Source: Paracoccus sp. (in: a-proteobacteria) (GTDB taxonomy: Bacteria > Pseudomonadota > Alphaproteobacteria > Rhodobacterales > Rhodobacteraceae). From it: 64,000 bases of DNA. The notes beneath the pieces were generated by a model. That model saw only the letters and a program-made list of their open reading frames with translations. It did no database searches and was not told the origin of the DNA. Below are positions 8,311-17,280 of this stretch, piece by piece. Within the stretch, counting starts at the first letter, position 1. Every line of letters starts with the position of its first letter. Location: assembly GCA_030538425.1 (NCBI GenBank), contig JAUNTZ010000003.1:1-64000 (forward strand), read 5' to 3'. Made by a program: the position numbers and the translations under genes.

Positions 8311-8465
8311 GTCTCGACAAGCTACCTTTCTTGCGCCGAGAGGTCACCCATGCTGTGACACCTGCGCCTCACTTGCCCACCTGCTCTGGCGAGCTACACG
8401 CCAATGCGGAAAACGGCGTAAAAACACCCTTGCCCCGCCCCTTGCGCATCCCTATACCGAGCGGC

Positions 8466-8555
8466 GGAGACGTGGCCGAGTGGTCGAAGGCGCTCCCCTG
8501 CTAAGGGAGTAGGCGGGAAACCGTCTCGAGGGTTCGAATCCCTTCGTCTCCGCCA
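8466..8555 (+). tRNA. tRNA-Ser (anticodon GCU)
   Basis: Complete cloverleaf: acceptor GGAGACG pairs with CGTCTCC, the anticodon stem CTCCC/GGGAG encloses loop CTGCTAA with anticodon GCT at 8500-8502, a long class-II variable arm follows as expected for serine, and the T arm has GGTTCGAATCC. The CCA end is encoded at 8553-8555. It reads AGC/AGU codons. It borders an accessory region, a common setting for tRNA-Ser genes. Confidence 0.96.
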
Positions 8556-8577
8556 TTTGCGCATTGCAAACCCGAAA

Positions 8578-8602
8578 ACACCTCCCTCATGGGGCGTTTT
8601 TC
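8578..8602 (+). terminator. Possible terminator of tRNA-Ser
   Basis: Imperfect 7-bp stem (8578-8584 with 8591-8597, one mismatch and one G-T pair) followed by a run of T residues. Its position fits the end of the tRNA transcript. Confidence 0.45.
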
Positions 8603-8928
8603 TTTATGTGCCAAAAGGGTTTGTGGGGACCAATCCGCCCTTCTGAGATGTCAAAACCACGCGAGCTCGATCTCGGAAAGCCCTTCGCTTTGGGTAGGAA
8701 AGTTCCCAAACCCCATATATTTCAATGAACTGGCCGCATTGCCCTGCGCCCGTGTTCCACTGTTTGCGCATAGTCTTAAACAGACGGAGACGCGACACGG
8801 CGGCGCAGCGGCTTTATGCTTGGGTATTCGCGCGAAGCATCTGGTGTTCAAGCACAGCGTGCCCATCGCAACGAAAGCAGCGCGGCCGACATCGCTGACC
8901 CTCGACCCTCGGAAACCTAGTCCATTCG
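8603..8928. other. Intergenic region, no gene recognised
   Basis: About 330 bp between tRNA-Ser and the end of the HNH gene. It is less GC-rich than the core genes. No reading frame has a recognisable domain or ribosome-binding site, and no repeat of the tRNA 3' end was found. Confidence 0.5.
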
Positions 8929-9756
8929 TCAGGGCTTACCGATCAGAACGGTGTTGATAATCGCGACGTATCGATCCGCGAGGTTGCGGACGTCCTGATG
9001 CGCGAGTTCGATGATGGCCCGCAGTTGAGCGTGCTCCCCAATTGGTTCGTAACCATGCGAGTTCATATGGGCCTCGATGGCCGCGACCCTGCTTGGATCG
9101 TCGGCCAGGAACTCGCGAAAGTCCCTATCTGCCTTTCGCGTATTGCAGGAATGACAGCAGGGGACCAGATTGCCAAGCCGATGCTCACCCAGCGCCTGTT
9201 TGTTGATCGGCACGACATGATCCATGATCAACTCACCTTCAGCACCGCAATAGGCGCAGACCTTTCCGAACGCGTCCGCCACCGCCTGCCATTGCAGCGC
9301 ATTGAACTGCTCATCGCCAAGGCGGCTCAGAATATTTCGCACCAGATAATTCTGCGCGTTCCCGATCGCATTTCCCTTATAACGGCCTCGCGCTGCCCGG
9401 ATGGCTTCGTCGGGTGGCGGGGCATCGGATGTCACTAACTCGGGATAAAAATCTGAGAGGAGCCCCTTGCTGGCCAAATAGCGCCGAAAAAGCGGAAGGC
9501 TCTTGCTGGTCGGAGGATTGAACCATTGGCTCGTCACGCGCACGAGGATACCATGAACCACATATTCGCGCGTCCAATACCTGCGCCGATCAGTCGCAGC
9601 TATCTTGGCCACCTGACGGCAAAACGGATAATTTATATCAAAGGTCTCTTTTGAATATCCTGGGTCTTGCAGGCGCGCGAATTCCTCAGGCTCGGTCTCT
9701 TCACAATATTTGAAGATTGACGGAACACTGCTTTGGACGATTTGACCGATCTTCAT
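8929..9756 (-). CDS. HNH endonuclease-domain protein
   Basis: A 275-residue protein of which the last 110 residues form an HNH nuclease module: C167-x2-C170, the catalytic region LIMDHVVPINK (D179-H180), GEHRLGNLVPCC, and C201-x2-C204 as the second zinc pair. The N-terminal 150 residues are not recognised and may provide DNA binding or partner specificity. GGAGG lies just upstream of the ATG. Its lower GC, isolation and position beside a tRNA gene suggest horizontal acquisition. It could be a solitary defence or restriction nuclease or a mobile-element remnant; no methylase or toxin partner is seen. Confidence 0.8.
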   Translation of the reverse strand: MKIGQIVQSSVPSIFKYCEETEPEEFARLQDPGYSKETFDINYPFCRQVAKIAATDRRRYWTREYVVHGILVRVTSQWFNPPTSKSLPLFRRYLASKGLLSDFYPELVTSDAPPPDEAIRAARGRYKGNAIGNAQNYLVRNILSRLGDEQFNALQWQAVADAFGKVCAYCGAEGELIMDHVVPINKQALGEHRLGNLVPCCHSCNTRKADRDFREFLADDPSRVAAIEAHMNSHGYEPIGEHAQLRAIIELAHQDVRNLADRYVAIINTVLIGKP

Positions 9757-10713
9757 GAGTCCTCCGCGATGCTTTCTTATGAATCATACCCGCCGGACTA
9801 TTCTTCAGCGACTGTTATTTTCGGCCAAGGTTGAGGTCCATTATAAATTTGCGCACTATGTCTGCACCTGCCAGATCTTCCCCATCAAAACGCAGTTCTT
9901 CGAGGCTGACCGCAGACGCATCGCCGCCGCATGTCGTGCGTTTTAGCGCCTCGGGGCAAGATAAGTGAGCCATCGTTAGTGGCTTAAATGACGCTTGGCT
10001 AATCCGACAGCCTGGCCGAGCTCGCGGATTGTGGCGAATTCACGTGTTTCCATGTGCCGCCGCCAGCGCCATGCCTTCCAGCCTATTGCCCTTGCCGCCG
10101 TGATACCCAATCATATTCCCTCCAGGGACGATGAACAGCTCATCCCGAAATGCCTCGACAATGTTCGTCCCCAGCCCATTCGGAGTCGGGGAGGGTCAAC
10201 GAAAGGAACTCGGGGGCGGGCATCCTATATAGTGAGGCAGACCAAGCAGCTTGGTCATGTAGGTTTCCAGGGATTGGTTGATGCCTTCGGGTGTTAACCC
10301 GCACGGGTGAGGCCTCGCGGTTGGAACTCGTGTTCGACCTGTTCCCACGTCTGGCCGAACTGCGGTGGCAGATGGCGTGCGCCATGTCGGGCGGCGAGCA
10401 GAAGATGGTCGCCATCGGTCGCGCCCTGATGAGCCAGCCGCACTTTTTGTCGCTTGACGAACCGAGGCTCGGGCTATGGGTACTTTGGTGGCAATGGGGC
10501 GTTGATGAGTTCACCGAGCTGCGTTGGATCGCGGTTCAGGACGGCCCGATCCATTATCCGATCTGACGACGGCGATATCTATGGCGCATGGGGGCGTGCC
10601 TCAGTTAGCGGGGCGTAGAGCGATGCGCCGGGCCTTTTCGGACGGAAGTTCAGCCATCTGCGGTCCCAAGCCACGATTGTCGAACCGGTCCGCGAACCTG
10701 CACATCCGCCCCT
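9757..10713. other. Decayed accessory region
   Basis: Nearly 1 kb without an intact gene. The left 200 bp is AT-richer than the rest of the window. A LivF-like ATPase fragment lies at 10318-10476 on the plus strand. Between about 10020 and 10200 the minus strand reads a short protein-like stretch (NIVEAFRDELFIVPGG) without start or stop context, which I cannot identify. The sequence looks like the worn edge of an island next to ksgA. Confidence 0.5.
10318..10476 (+). pseudogene. Fragment of branched-chain amino acid (LivF-type) ABC ATPase
   Basis: About 53 codons match the core of a LivF/UrtE-type ATPase: VFDLFPRLAELR, the signature SGGEQKMVAIGRALM, and a Walker B-like LSLDEPRLGL. There is no Walker A region upstream and the sequence after LGL departs from the family (LAPL expected), so both ends are missing. 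No other liv gene is nearby. It is a relic, not a functional transporter gene. Confidence 0.75.
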
Positions 10714-11568
10714 TCACCCCGCCTTGCGAGCCCTTTCGACCAACCGGGCGAGGGTGCAGAAACCCTCCAGCCCGATCTCTTCTGCCCTCGCGGTGGGGGG
10801 GATGCCCGCCTGTTTCAGCAGGGCCTCGATCTCGGGGGCAATACCGCGCAGGCTGGCGCGCAGCATCTTGCGGCGTTGGTTGAAGCCTGCCGCGACGACC
10901 TGCGACAGCACCTGCGCATCGGCAGGATAGCGCGGCGCGGGCAGGGCGGTCAGATGCACCACTGCCGAGTGGATTTTTGGCGCCGGAACAAAGGCTTCGG
11001 GCGGCAATGTCATGACGATCCGGGCGTCGCAGCGCCATTGCGACAGCACCGCGAGGCGACCGTAAGCCTTGGAACCGGGCTGCGCCACGATCCGCTCGGC
11101 CACCTCTTTCTGGAACATCAGGGTCAGGCTTTGCCAGAAGGGCGGCCAGTCCGGCGGGGTCAGCCAACGCACCAGCAGCTCAGTGCCGATATTATAGGGC
11201 AGGTTGGCCGCGATTCGGATCGGCGGTGTCAGATGCGCCAAGGGGTCGATCTCAAGCGCGTCACCATTGATGACGCTCAGCCGGCCCGGATAGCGCTCGG
11301 CGATCTCGGCCAAGGCGGGCAGGGCGCGGGCGTCCTTTTCGATGGCCAGAACATGACGCGCGCCCTCGGCCAGAAGGCCACGGGTCAGCCCGCCGGGACC
11401 GGGGCCGATCTCTAACAGGTCACAGGCGGAAAGGTCTCCGGCCTGACGGGCGATCTTGGCGGTCAGGTTCAGGTCCAGCAGAAAGTTCTGGCCAAGCTGT
11501 TTCTTGGCGCGCAGATCATGGCGGGCGATGACCTCGCGCAGGGGGGGCAGGTTGTCGATGGTGGTCAT
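10714..11568 (-). CDS. rsmA: 16S rRNA (adenine1518/1519-N6) dimethyltransferase
   Basis: A 284-residue KsgA/RsmA. It dimethylates two adjacent adenines in helix 45 of 16S rRNA late in 30S assembly. Visible features: [11 protein letters not shown] at the N terminus, SAM motif [16 protein letters not shown], the catalytic [11 protein letters not shown], and the C-terminal [14 protein letters not shown] region. The length is normal. It lies 43 nt downstream of pdxA in the conserved lptD-surA-pdxA-ksgA order, so it is probably the last gene of that operon. Confidence 0.96.
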   Translation of the reverse strand: MTTIDNLPPLREVIARHDLRAKKQLGQNFLLDLNLTAKIARQAGDLSACDLLEIGPGPGGLTRGLLAEGARHVLAIEKDARALPALAEIAERYPGRLSVINGDALEIDPLAHLTPPIRIAANLPYNIGTELLVRWLTPPDWPPFWQSLTLMFQKEVAERIVAQPGSKAYGRLAVLSQWRCDARIVMTLPPEAFVPAPKIHSAVVHLTALPAPRYPADAQVLSQVVAAGFNQRRKMLRASLRGIAPEIEALLKQAGIPPTARAEEIGLEGFCTLARLVERARKAG

Positions 11569-11611
11569 GGGCGATGGCCTTGGCAGGGGCGCGCTGCGCC
11601 GCGAATGTCAC

Positions 11612-12571
11612 TCATCCCCGCCGGGCCGCCATGTCCTGCGCCATGCGCAGCGCGGCAATCGCGCTTGCCGGATCGGCGCGGCCCGTCCCCGCGATGTCAA
11701 AGGCGGTGCCATGATCGGGCGAGGTGCGGATGAAGGGCAGGCCAAGCGTGACATTCACGCCCCCCGCGAAATCCAGCGTCTTGATCGGGATCAGCGCCTG
11801 ATCGTGATAGGCGCAGACCGCTGCATCATAGCGCGCGCGGGCGGGTGCGTGGAACATCGTGTCGGCGGGCAGGGGGCCGGTGAGATCAAAGCCCTCGGCC
11901 CGCATGTCCGCCAACAGCCCCCGCATCCACGCGGTTTCCTCAAGCCCCATCGCGCCGCCTTCGCCCGCATGGGGGTTCAGCCCCGCGACCGCAATGCGCG
12001 GGGCGTCGATGCCGAAATCGCGCCGCAGCCCGTCGCGGGTCACGGTGATGGTGCGGCGCAGCAGGTCAGGGGTCAGCGCGGCGGGCACATCCGATAGCGC
12101 GATATGGATCGTTGCGGGCACCACGCGGCAGGGCGGCGTGACCGAGGATGAGGCCAGCATCATCGCCACATCGACCCCGCCTGCCAGATGGGCGAGATAT
12201 TCGGTATGGCCCGGAAAAGCGAAACCGGCCCCGTCCTTCAGCGCCTTTTTGTGGATCGGCATGGTGCAGATCCCGGCCACCTCGCCCGCTTGTGCAAGCG
12301 CCACCGCGCGGGCAATCACCTCGATCACATGGGCGGCATGGCCGGGTTGCGCCTGACCGGGCAGGCGGGGGCTTTCGAAATCGTGGCGCAGCACGGCCAG
12401 ACGCCCGCCCGCATCGCGCGCCTCGGCGGGGCTCTCCACCACCAGATAATCGCCGCGCGGCAGATGGGCCGGGTCGCCAATCCACAGCGCGCCAAGCCCC
12501 ACCAGATGCGGCGCAAGGTCGGGGCCGATCCCCGCAGGCTCGCCACAGGTGACGGCAATCAGCGGCCCCAT
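11612..12571 (-). CDS. pdxA: 4-hydroxythreonine-4-phosphate dehydrogenase
   Basis: A 319-residue PdxA, an NAD-dependent enzyme of the DXP-dependent pyridoxal phosphate pathway that oxidises 4-phosphohydroxy-threonine. Motifs: GEPAGIGPDL at the start, the metal-binding histidines in GHTEYLAHL and YHDQALIPIK, and the end RTSPDHGTAFDIAG. The start at 12571 is chosen because it overlaps the surA stop by 1 nt (TGATG) and gives the normal N terminus; the frame stays open upstream only as a shadow of surA. Confidence 0.95.
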   Translation of the reverse strand: MGPLIAVTCGEPAGIGPDLAPHLVGLGALWIGDPAHLPRGDYLVVESPAEARDAGGRLAVLRHDFESPRLPGQAQPGHAAHVIEVIARAVALAQAGEVAGICTMPIHKKALKDGAGFAFPGHTEYLAHLAGGVDVAMMLASSSVTPPCRVVPATIHIALSDVPAALTPDLLRRTITVTRDGLRRDFGIDAPRIAVAGLNPHAGEGGAMGLEETAWMRGLLADMRAEGFDLTGPLPADTMFHAPARARYDAAVCAYHDQALIPIKTLDFAGGVNVTLGLPFIRTSPDHGTAFDIAGTGRADPASAIAALRMAQDMAARRG

Positions 12572-13812
12572 CAGGGCCGCCGGATCACGGCATCGGCGCG
12601 CAGCTCGGCCAGATAGGCGTCGGCGGCGGCATTGACCTTCTGGTTCAGCACCTGATTGCGCATCGCCTCGCGCGAGGGAAGGGCATTGCGGTCGGCGGGG
12701 GCGTCGTCGATGCCCGTGGCCACTGGCCCGCCCTCCAGTCCCGCAATCAGCGCGGGCGTGCGGTCGCACAGCATGACCAGATCCGCCGACGTCCCGCGAT
12801 TGAACACCGTCGTTTCGTTTTCGTCCAGCGAGGCCAGCATCACCGCGATATCCTGCGGAATGCTGCTCTGGCTGCCGCTTTGGCGGATCACCTGATTGTC
12901 GGGCAGGTTGTTCACGAAGGTATAAAGCTCATCACAGGAGCGGGCGAGCGCGGCAATCCGCTGCGCCTCGGCCAGATCGCCCAGACGGATCAGCATGTAA
13001 TCAAGGGTCTGTTCATTCGCGCCGGGGCGCAACTGGCCGCGTTGGTCGCGCAGCATGAACAGCACCACCGCGCCCGGAATGGTCAGCGGCGGCGTGACCT
13101 GACCGGGCTGCAATTGCAGCAGGATATCGCGCAAAGCGGGCGGCATATTGTCGATGCGCATCCAGTCCAGACGCCCGCCATTGGCCGCCGAGGGCGTGGC
13201 CGAAAGCTGGCGCGCGGCCTGCGCGAATTGCGCCTCACTGGTGATGGTGCGCGACAGTTGTTCTGCCCGGGCCATGATCGCGGCCTCTTGTCCGGGCGGG
13301 AAGGGGATGATGATCTCCGAGACCGCCAGTTCGGTGATGATCGGGGTCTGGATGATGCGGCCAAGCGCCTGATCGACCTCGGCGTCGGACACCGAAATCG
13401 CGGGCAGAACCCGGCGGCGCACGACCTCGCGCCAGGCCACACCGGCGCGGATGAAATCGCGATAGGCTTCGCGCTCGATCCCGCTGCCGGCCAGAGCCTG
13501 AATGAACTGGTCGGTGGTCATGCCGCCGCGCGCCGCGAACTCGGCCAGACCTTCCTCAAGCCCCTGATCCGAGACCTCAACGCCGATCTGCCGCGCCGCC
13601 TCAAGCCGCAGCCGGTCCTCGATCAGCGCGCGCTCGGCGGCCTCGCGGCTTTGGTCGGGCGCGTTCAGCACCTGCATGAAGCGCATCCGCTGATCCAGCT
13701 CATATCGGGTCACGACCGAGTTGTTCACATAGACAAGCGGCGAGAAATCCTGCGCGATAGCCGTGCCGGACAAAGCCGCCGCAAGGGTGAGAGAAAGAAG
13801 GAAACGCCGCAT
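12571..13812 (-). CDS. surA: SurA-like periplasmic peptidyl-prolyl isomerase
   Basis: A 413-residue secreted chaperone with signal peptide MRRFLLSLTLAAALSGTAIA. A SurA N-terminal domain follows (FSPLVYVNNSVVTRYELDQR) and one parvulin-like domain lies in the middle (about residues 165-280). It escorts outer-membrane proteins such as LptD to the BAM complex. Unlike the E. coli protein, only one parvulin-like region is evident. It is translationally coupled to pdxA and follows lptD by 33 nt. Confidence 0.9.
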   Translation of the reverse strand: MRRFLLSLTLAAALSGTAIAQDFSPLVYVNNSVVTRYELDQRMRFMQVLNAPDQSREAAERALIEDRLRLEAARQIGVEVSDQGLEEGLAEFAARGGMTTDQFIQALAGSGIEREAYRDFIRAGVAWREVVRRRVLPAISVSDAEVDQALGRIIQTPIITELAVSEIIIPFPPGQEAAIMARAEQLSRTITSEAQFAQAARQLSATPSAANGGRLDWMRIDNMPPALRDILLQLQPGQVTPPLTIPGAVVLFMLRDQRGQLRPGANEQTLDYMLIRLGDLAEAQRIAALARSCDELYTFVNNLPDNQVIRQSGSQSSIPQDIAVMLASLDENETTVFNRGTSADLVMLCDRTPALIAGLEGGPVATGIDDAPADRNALPSREAMRNQVLNQKVNAAADAYLAELRADAVIRRP

Positions 13813-13845
13813 ATTCGCCTCTGGGGTTCGGGTGTCGGGTGAAGA

Positions 13846-16179
13846 TTAGCGCATACAGGACCGGCGCGCCACCGTGCCGGGACCGGCGGCCTGCGCGCCG
13901 AAGCCGCCCAGACGGACGGAAAAGTCGAAATCGGTATCGCGGCGCACCTCGCCCTCGGCCACGAAACGGCGCGAGGCCGCGAAATCCACGGTGATACATT
14001 CGTTGCGATAGGTCACGCCAAAGCCCGCGCGCTGCGCCTGTCCGGTGACGAAATCGTGACGCGCATGGGCGGTGCCCCACCATCCGGGCGCAAGCTGCCA
14101 GCCGATATCGGCGGTCATCTCAGAGAGGTTGGTGCTGCGATCCTCGGCGGCGTCGGCGCGCATCCAGACATAGCCCATGCCCAGTTGCAGCCCCGGACGC
14201 GCCCAGCCAAGGCGCGCCTCATCGCGGTTGACGGTCAGGCCATCGTCGAACAGCATCCGGTTGGCGATGGTCAGCCCCGAAATATCGGCATAGCGCGCCG
14301 CCAGCAGCCAGTCCGAGCGGTTGCCCCCCATCGGGCCTGCCGCCGAGAAACCCGGGTCGGGGCGGTGGCGCAGCACGCGGCCCGCGGTCACGCCGAACTC
14401 CCAGCCCGCCGGGTCATAGCGCGTCCAGGCCACGCCCAGATTGGCCCGCAGCCCGCCTTCCCGCGCATCATGGCCCGGAAAACGCGACAGGCCGAACAGG
14501 TTGCCCTCATCGAACTCGATCTGGCGGCTGTCTTCATTCGGCACGCTGTCGCCGTGGATCGGCGACCAGACCAGCTGCGCGACCGGCTCAACCACATAGA
14601 CGGCGCGGGCCGCGCTGCCGGTCAGGGGCCATCGCAATTCGGCACTGGCCCATGGCGTGGCCCGCGCGGTCAGCCCGTCATGCGCCGCATCGTCGCGCAC
14701 GGTGTAGAAATCGGCGTCGAGCCCCGCGCGTCCGGTCAGCAATAGCCCGCCTTGCAGGATCTGCGCGCGGTTCCAGTCCAGCCCGAGTGAGGCGCGGGCC
14801 AGATCGCGCCCGATCCGGTCCTCACCCGAGGGGCGGCGATGGGCGTGCAGCGACCAGGCATAGCCCGCATCGCCGCCGATCCCGTAGGGCTGGAAACGGC
14901 GCTGCCAGATCACGTCCAGAACCTGCGTGGGCGAGGTGATATTGTCCTCATCATCGCGCAAAGAATGGTAATTGCCGATCCGCGCAAGCAGCAGCCGGTC
15001 GCGGGCCACCCGGTCCAGCGTCACCCCGCTCCAAAGCCGGTCCGCGTCCGAGATCCCGTAATCCAGCAGATAAGAGCGGTCCGAGGCCACTTGCAGTTGC
15101 GCCCCCAGCCGGTAGCCGCGCGGCAACTCCCAGACCGCCGCGCCGAAGAGATAACCCCGCGTATCGCCGGGCCGGATCCGGTCGCGGCTGATCGCGCCGC
15201 TCCATTCCGTGGCACCTGCCGCATAGGCCTGCCGATAGCGCAGCCCAAGCGTCGCGCCGCCTTGCGTGGTCAGATAGGGGGTCAGGGTGACATCGGCATG
15301 ATCGCCAAGGGTCACGAAATAGGGCAGTTGCAGCCCCGCGCCCAGCCCCGAGGTGGTGCGCATCCGGGGGCGCAGAAAGCCGCTCATCCGCTCAACCGTG
15401 GGATCGGGCGCGGTGATCCGTCCCGGCCATGCCGCGACCGGCAGGCCGAAGGCGCGCAGCTGCGGATAGTCAAGGATCAGCTGCCTTGTCTCACGGTCAT
15501 GGGTGATCTGGCGGGCGCGGATCTCCCATAGGGGCGTGGGGTCCTCGGCGCAGATCTGGCAGGACGAGGCCACGACATGGGTCAGCGTGGTATAGCGCCC
15601 CTCGCCGGTCAGCGTGACCTCACGCGCGGCCATCTGCATCTCACGGGCCAGCACCAGACGCGCGCCGCGCAGCATCCCCTCGCGCATGTCCTGCGACAGA
15701 TCGGCCTGATCGGCAATCAGGATCGCCTCATCCTGCGCGCTCGCGCCCGCGCGGGTCAGGTGGATCGGGCCGGTGACCTGCATCGCGCCGGTCGGCCCGT
15801 CATAGCGCACGCTTTGCGCCACCAGCCTTGCGCCCTGATACCAGACCACCACGCCGCCCGTCGCGGTCAGGGTGCGGTCACCTGACAGCTCAATCCGGTC
15901 GGCCAGCAAAGTGGCCGCTGCGCCGCTGTCATCGGGCTCGGGCGTCGGGGTGATGGTGATTGCGGGCGCCTGCGCCCCCATCTGGCGATAAAGCGAGGAC
16001 AGCTCCGTCCCGTCCGCCAAGGGCGCGTTGCGGTCCAGATCGGTGGTGGGTGCCAGAGCCGCGCCCGATCCGTTCGCGCCCTCACCTGCGGGCAGCCACC
16101 AGGGCAGATCGGGCGCCGATTGCCCAAGCGCGGGCGAGGAGGCAATAATAGCCAGCGGAAACAGCAGGTTGCGGATCAT
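13846..16179 (-). CDS. lptD: LPS assembly protein LptD
   Basis: A 777-residue outer-membrane protein that inserts LPS into the outer leaflet. Signal peptide (MIRNLLFPLAIIASSPALG), a short linker, an OstA/LptA-like jellyroll (from ATLLADRIELSGDRTLTATG), then a large C-terminal barrel. It is encoded 3 nt after lptG and just before surA, its own chaperone, so the operon couples inner- and outer-membrane ends of the Lpt bridge. Cysteines are few, including CQIC and a C-terminal SCMR pair that may form the inter-domain disulphides. Confidence 0.94.
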   Translation of the reverse strand: MIRNLLFPLAIIASSPALGQSAPDLPWWLPAGEGANGSGAALAPTTDLDRNAPLADGTELSSLYRQMGAQAPAITITPTPEPDDSGAAATLLADRIELSGDRTLTATGGVVVWYQGARLVAQSVRYDGPTGAMQVTGPIHLTRAGASAQDEAILIADQADLSQDMREGMLRGARLVLAREMQMAAREVTLTGEGRYTTLTHVVASSCQICAEDPTPLWEIRARQITHDRETRQLILDYPQLRAFGLPVAAWPGRITAPDPTVERMSGFLRPRMRTTSGLGAGLQLPYFVTLGDHADVTLTPYLTTQGGATLGLRYRQAYAAGATEWSGAISRDRIRPGDTRGYLFGAAVWELPRGYRLGAQLQVASDRSYLLDYGISDADRLWSGVTLDRVARDRLLLARIGNYHSLRDDEDNITSPTQVLDVIWQRRFQPYGIGGDAGYAWSLHAHRRPSGEDRIGRDLARASLGLDWNRAQILQGGLLLTGRAGLDADFYTVRDDAAHDGLTARATPWASAELRWPLTGSAARAVYVVEPVAQLVWSPIHGDSVPNEDSRQIEFDEGNLFGLSRFPGHDAREGGLRANLGVAWTRYDPAGWEFGVTAGRVLRHRPDPGFSAAGPMGGNRSDWLLAARYADISGLTIANRMLFDDGLTVNRDEARLGWARPGLQLGMGYVWMRADAAEDRSTNLSEMTADIGWQLAPGWWGTAHARHDFVTGQAQRAGFGVTYRNECITVDFAASRRFVAEGEVRRDTDFDFSVRLGGFGAQAAGPGTVARRSCMR

Positions 16180-16182
16180 ATC

Positions 16183-17280
16183 TCAGCCATCCTCCAGCCG
16201 CAAAAGCGCGCCCACAGCGAACAGGATCGCGATGATCGGCGGCGCCCAGGCGGCCATTTCGGGCGTCACATCGCCCGCCTCGCCCAGAACCTGCGCGAGA
16301 TTGCGCAGAAAGAACAGCGCCAGCCCCGCCCCGAAGGCGGCCAGAACCAGCATCCCGGTCCGCCTGCCGCGCATGTGTCGCATGGTAAAGATCGCCGCGA
16401 CCGTCACCATCGCGGCCAGCATCAGCGGCAAGGCCAGCTCCATCTGGAACCAGACCTGATGCCGGGTGGCGGTGAAACCGGCGGTTTGCAGCCCCTCGAT
16501 AAAGCCGGGCAATTGCCAGATCGGCACGGTTTGCGGGCGACCGAACCCGTCGCGGATGCGGTCGGCGGTGAGGTCCGTGGGCAGCGCCATCGCCTCACGC
16601 TCTTGGGCGGCGCTTTCGGGGTTGGGCAGGCTCAGCGCCCATGACTTGACGCGGGCAAGCTCCCAGACGCCGTCGCCCAGATGCGCCTCCGCGGCCTCGA
16701 TCCGGGTCACGGGGCCGGCCTCGGGGTCGAAGAGCAGGAAGGTCGCGCCGTAAAGCGTGGTCGCATCCGGGCTTGTGCGGGCGGCGCGAATGACCATCTG
16801 GCCCGCGCCATTGTCCAGACCCTGCCGCAGCCAGACGCCGCTATCCCCCAAGCCCACCTGCGCGCCGCCCGACTGGATGCGGGCGACCTCGGCGCTATAT
16901 TGCTTTTCGGTCGCAGCCACCATCGGGTTCAGCACCGCGACGCAAGCCGCCCCGATCAGCATCGCCATGAGCGCGGGCGCGACCAGCAACCGCAGCGCCG
17001 AGCGTCCCGAGGCCCGGATCGCCACCATCTCGGAATTGCGTGAGAGCCCCAGAAACAGCGTGATCCCGGCCAGCAGCCCGATCAGCGGCAGGATGCCGTA
17101 GAAGCTGCCCGCCACCGACAAAGCCGAGAGCCGCAGCGCCCCGCCAAGCCCGATCCCCGCGCTTGAGAAGCGGCGGATCTGCTCAACCATGTCGATCAGC
17201 AGCAAAATCGCCATGAACACGGCCGAGAGCAACACAAAGGCGCGCAGATAGCGCATCGCGACATAACGGGCGAGGATCAT
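16183..17280 (-). CDS. lptG: LPS export ABC transporter permease LptG
   Basis: A 365-residue YjgP/YjgQ-family membrane protein with three N-terminal and three C-terminal spans around a periplasmic beta-jellyroll. With LptF and the LptB ATPase it extracts LPS from the inner membrane. The start at 17280 overlaps the lptF stop by 4 nt (ATGA) and gives MILARYVAMRYLRAF. A further upstream start is not supported. The C-terminal GFIEGLQTAGF..RHQVWFQMELALPL is characteristic. Confidence 0.94.
   Translation of the reverse strand: MILARYVAMRYLRAFVLLSAVFMAILLLIDMVEQIRRFSSAGIGLGGALRLSALSVAGSFYGILPLIGLLAGITLFLGLSRNSEMVAIRASGRSALRLLVAPALMAMLIGAACVAVLNPMVAATEKQYSAEVARIQSGGAQVGLGDSGVWLRQGLDNGAGQMVIRAARTSPDATTLYGATFLLFDPEAGPVTRIEAAEAHLGDGVWELARVKSWALSLPNPESAAQEREAMALPTDLTADRIRDGFGRPQTVPIWQLPGFIEGLQTAGFTATRHQVWFQMELALPLMLAAMVTVAAIFTMRHMRGRRTGMLVLAAFGAGLALFFLRNLAQVLGEAGDVTPEMAAWAPPIIAILFAVGALLRLEDG

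Larger units (their letters stand above)
7614..8465. other. Long intergenic region rich in short repeats
   Basis: No convincing gene. The left 250 bp should hold the promoter of the minus-strand barrel gene. The rest holds a 30-bp direct repeat (7866-7922) and a degenerate tandem array (7953-8310), then about 150 bp of unremarkable sequence before tRNA-Ser. Reading frames here are repeat-driven (recurring DGCRPHPILR-like peptides on the minus strand) and shift frame between units, so they are not called as genes. Confidence 0.6.

Noticed and set aside
7958..8347. 129-codon minus-strand frame with recurring DGCRPHPILR-like peptides
   Set aside because: It is made wholly of the DNA repeats, has no ribosome-binding site, and the repeat peptides continue in a different frame on the left, so the conservation is not at protein level.
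9995..10297. 100-codon plus-strand frame in the decayed region
   Set aside because: No recognisable domain, no ribosome-binding site, and the opposite strand looks more protein-like over part of it.
10601..10713. Minus-strand frame ending GLGPQMAELPSEKARRIA just downstream of ksgA
   Set aside because: It is only the tail of a long shadow frame over ksgA. The stretch looks protein-like, possibly a relic, but I cannot assign a family and there is no start.
8466..10713. Integrated element with attL/attR at tRNA-Ser
   Set aside because: No second copy of the tRNA 3' end and no integrase gene were found in the window, so an intact element is not supported.
12571..12769. Longer N terminus for PdxA
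   Set aside because: It overlaps surA in another frame; the start at 12571 has the usual GEPAGIGP beginning and a TGATG junction.
14056..14745. Long frames antisense to lptD and other high-GC genes
   Set aside because: They are typical shadow frames of GC-rich coding DNA, without domains, signal peptides or ribosome-binding sites.
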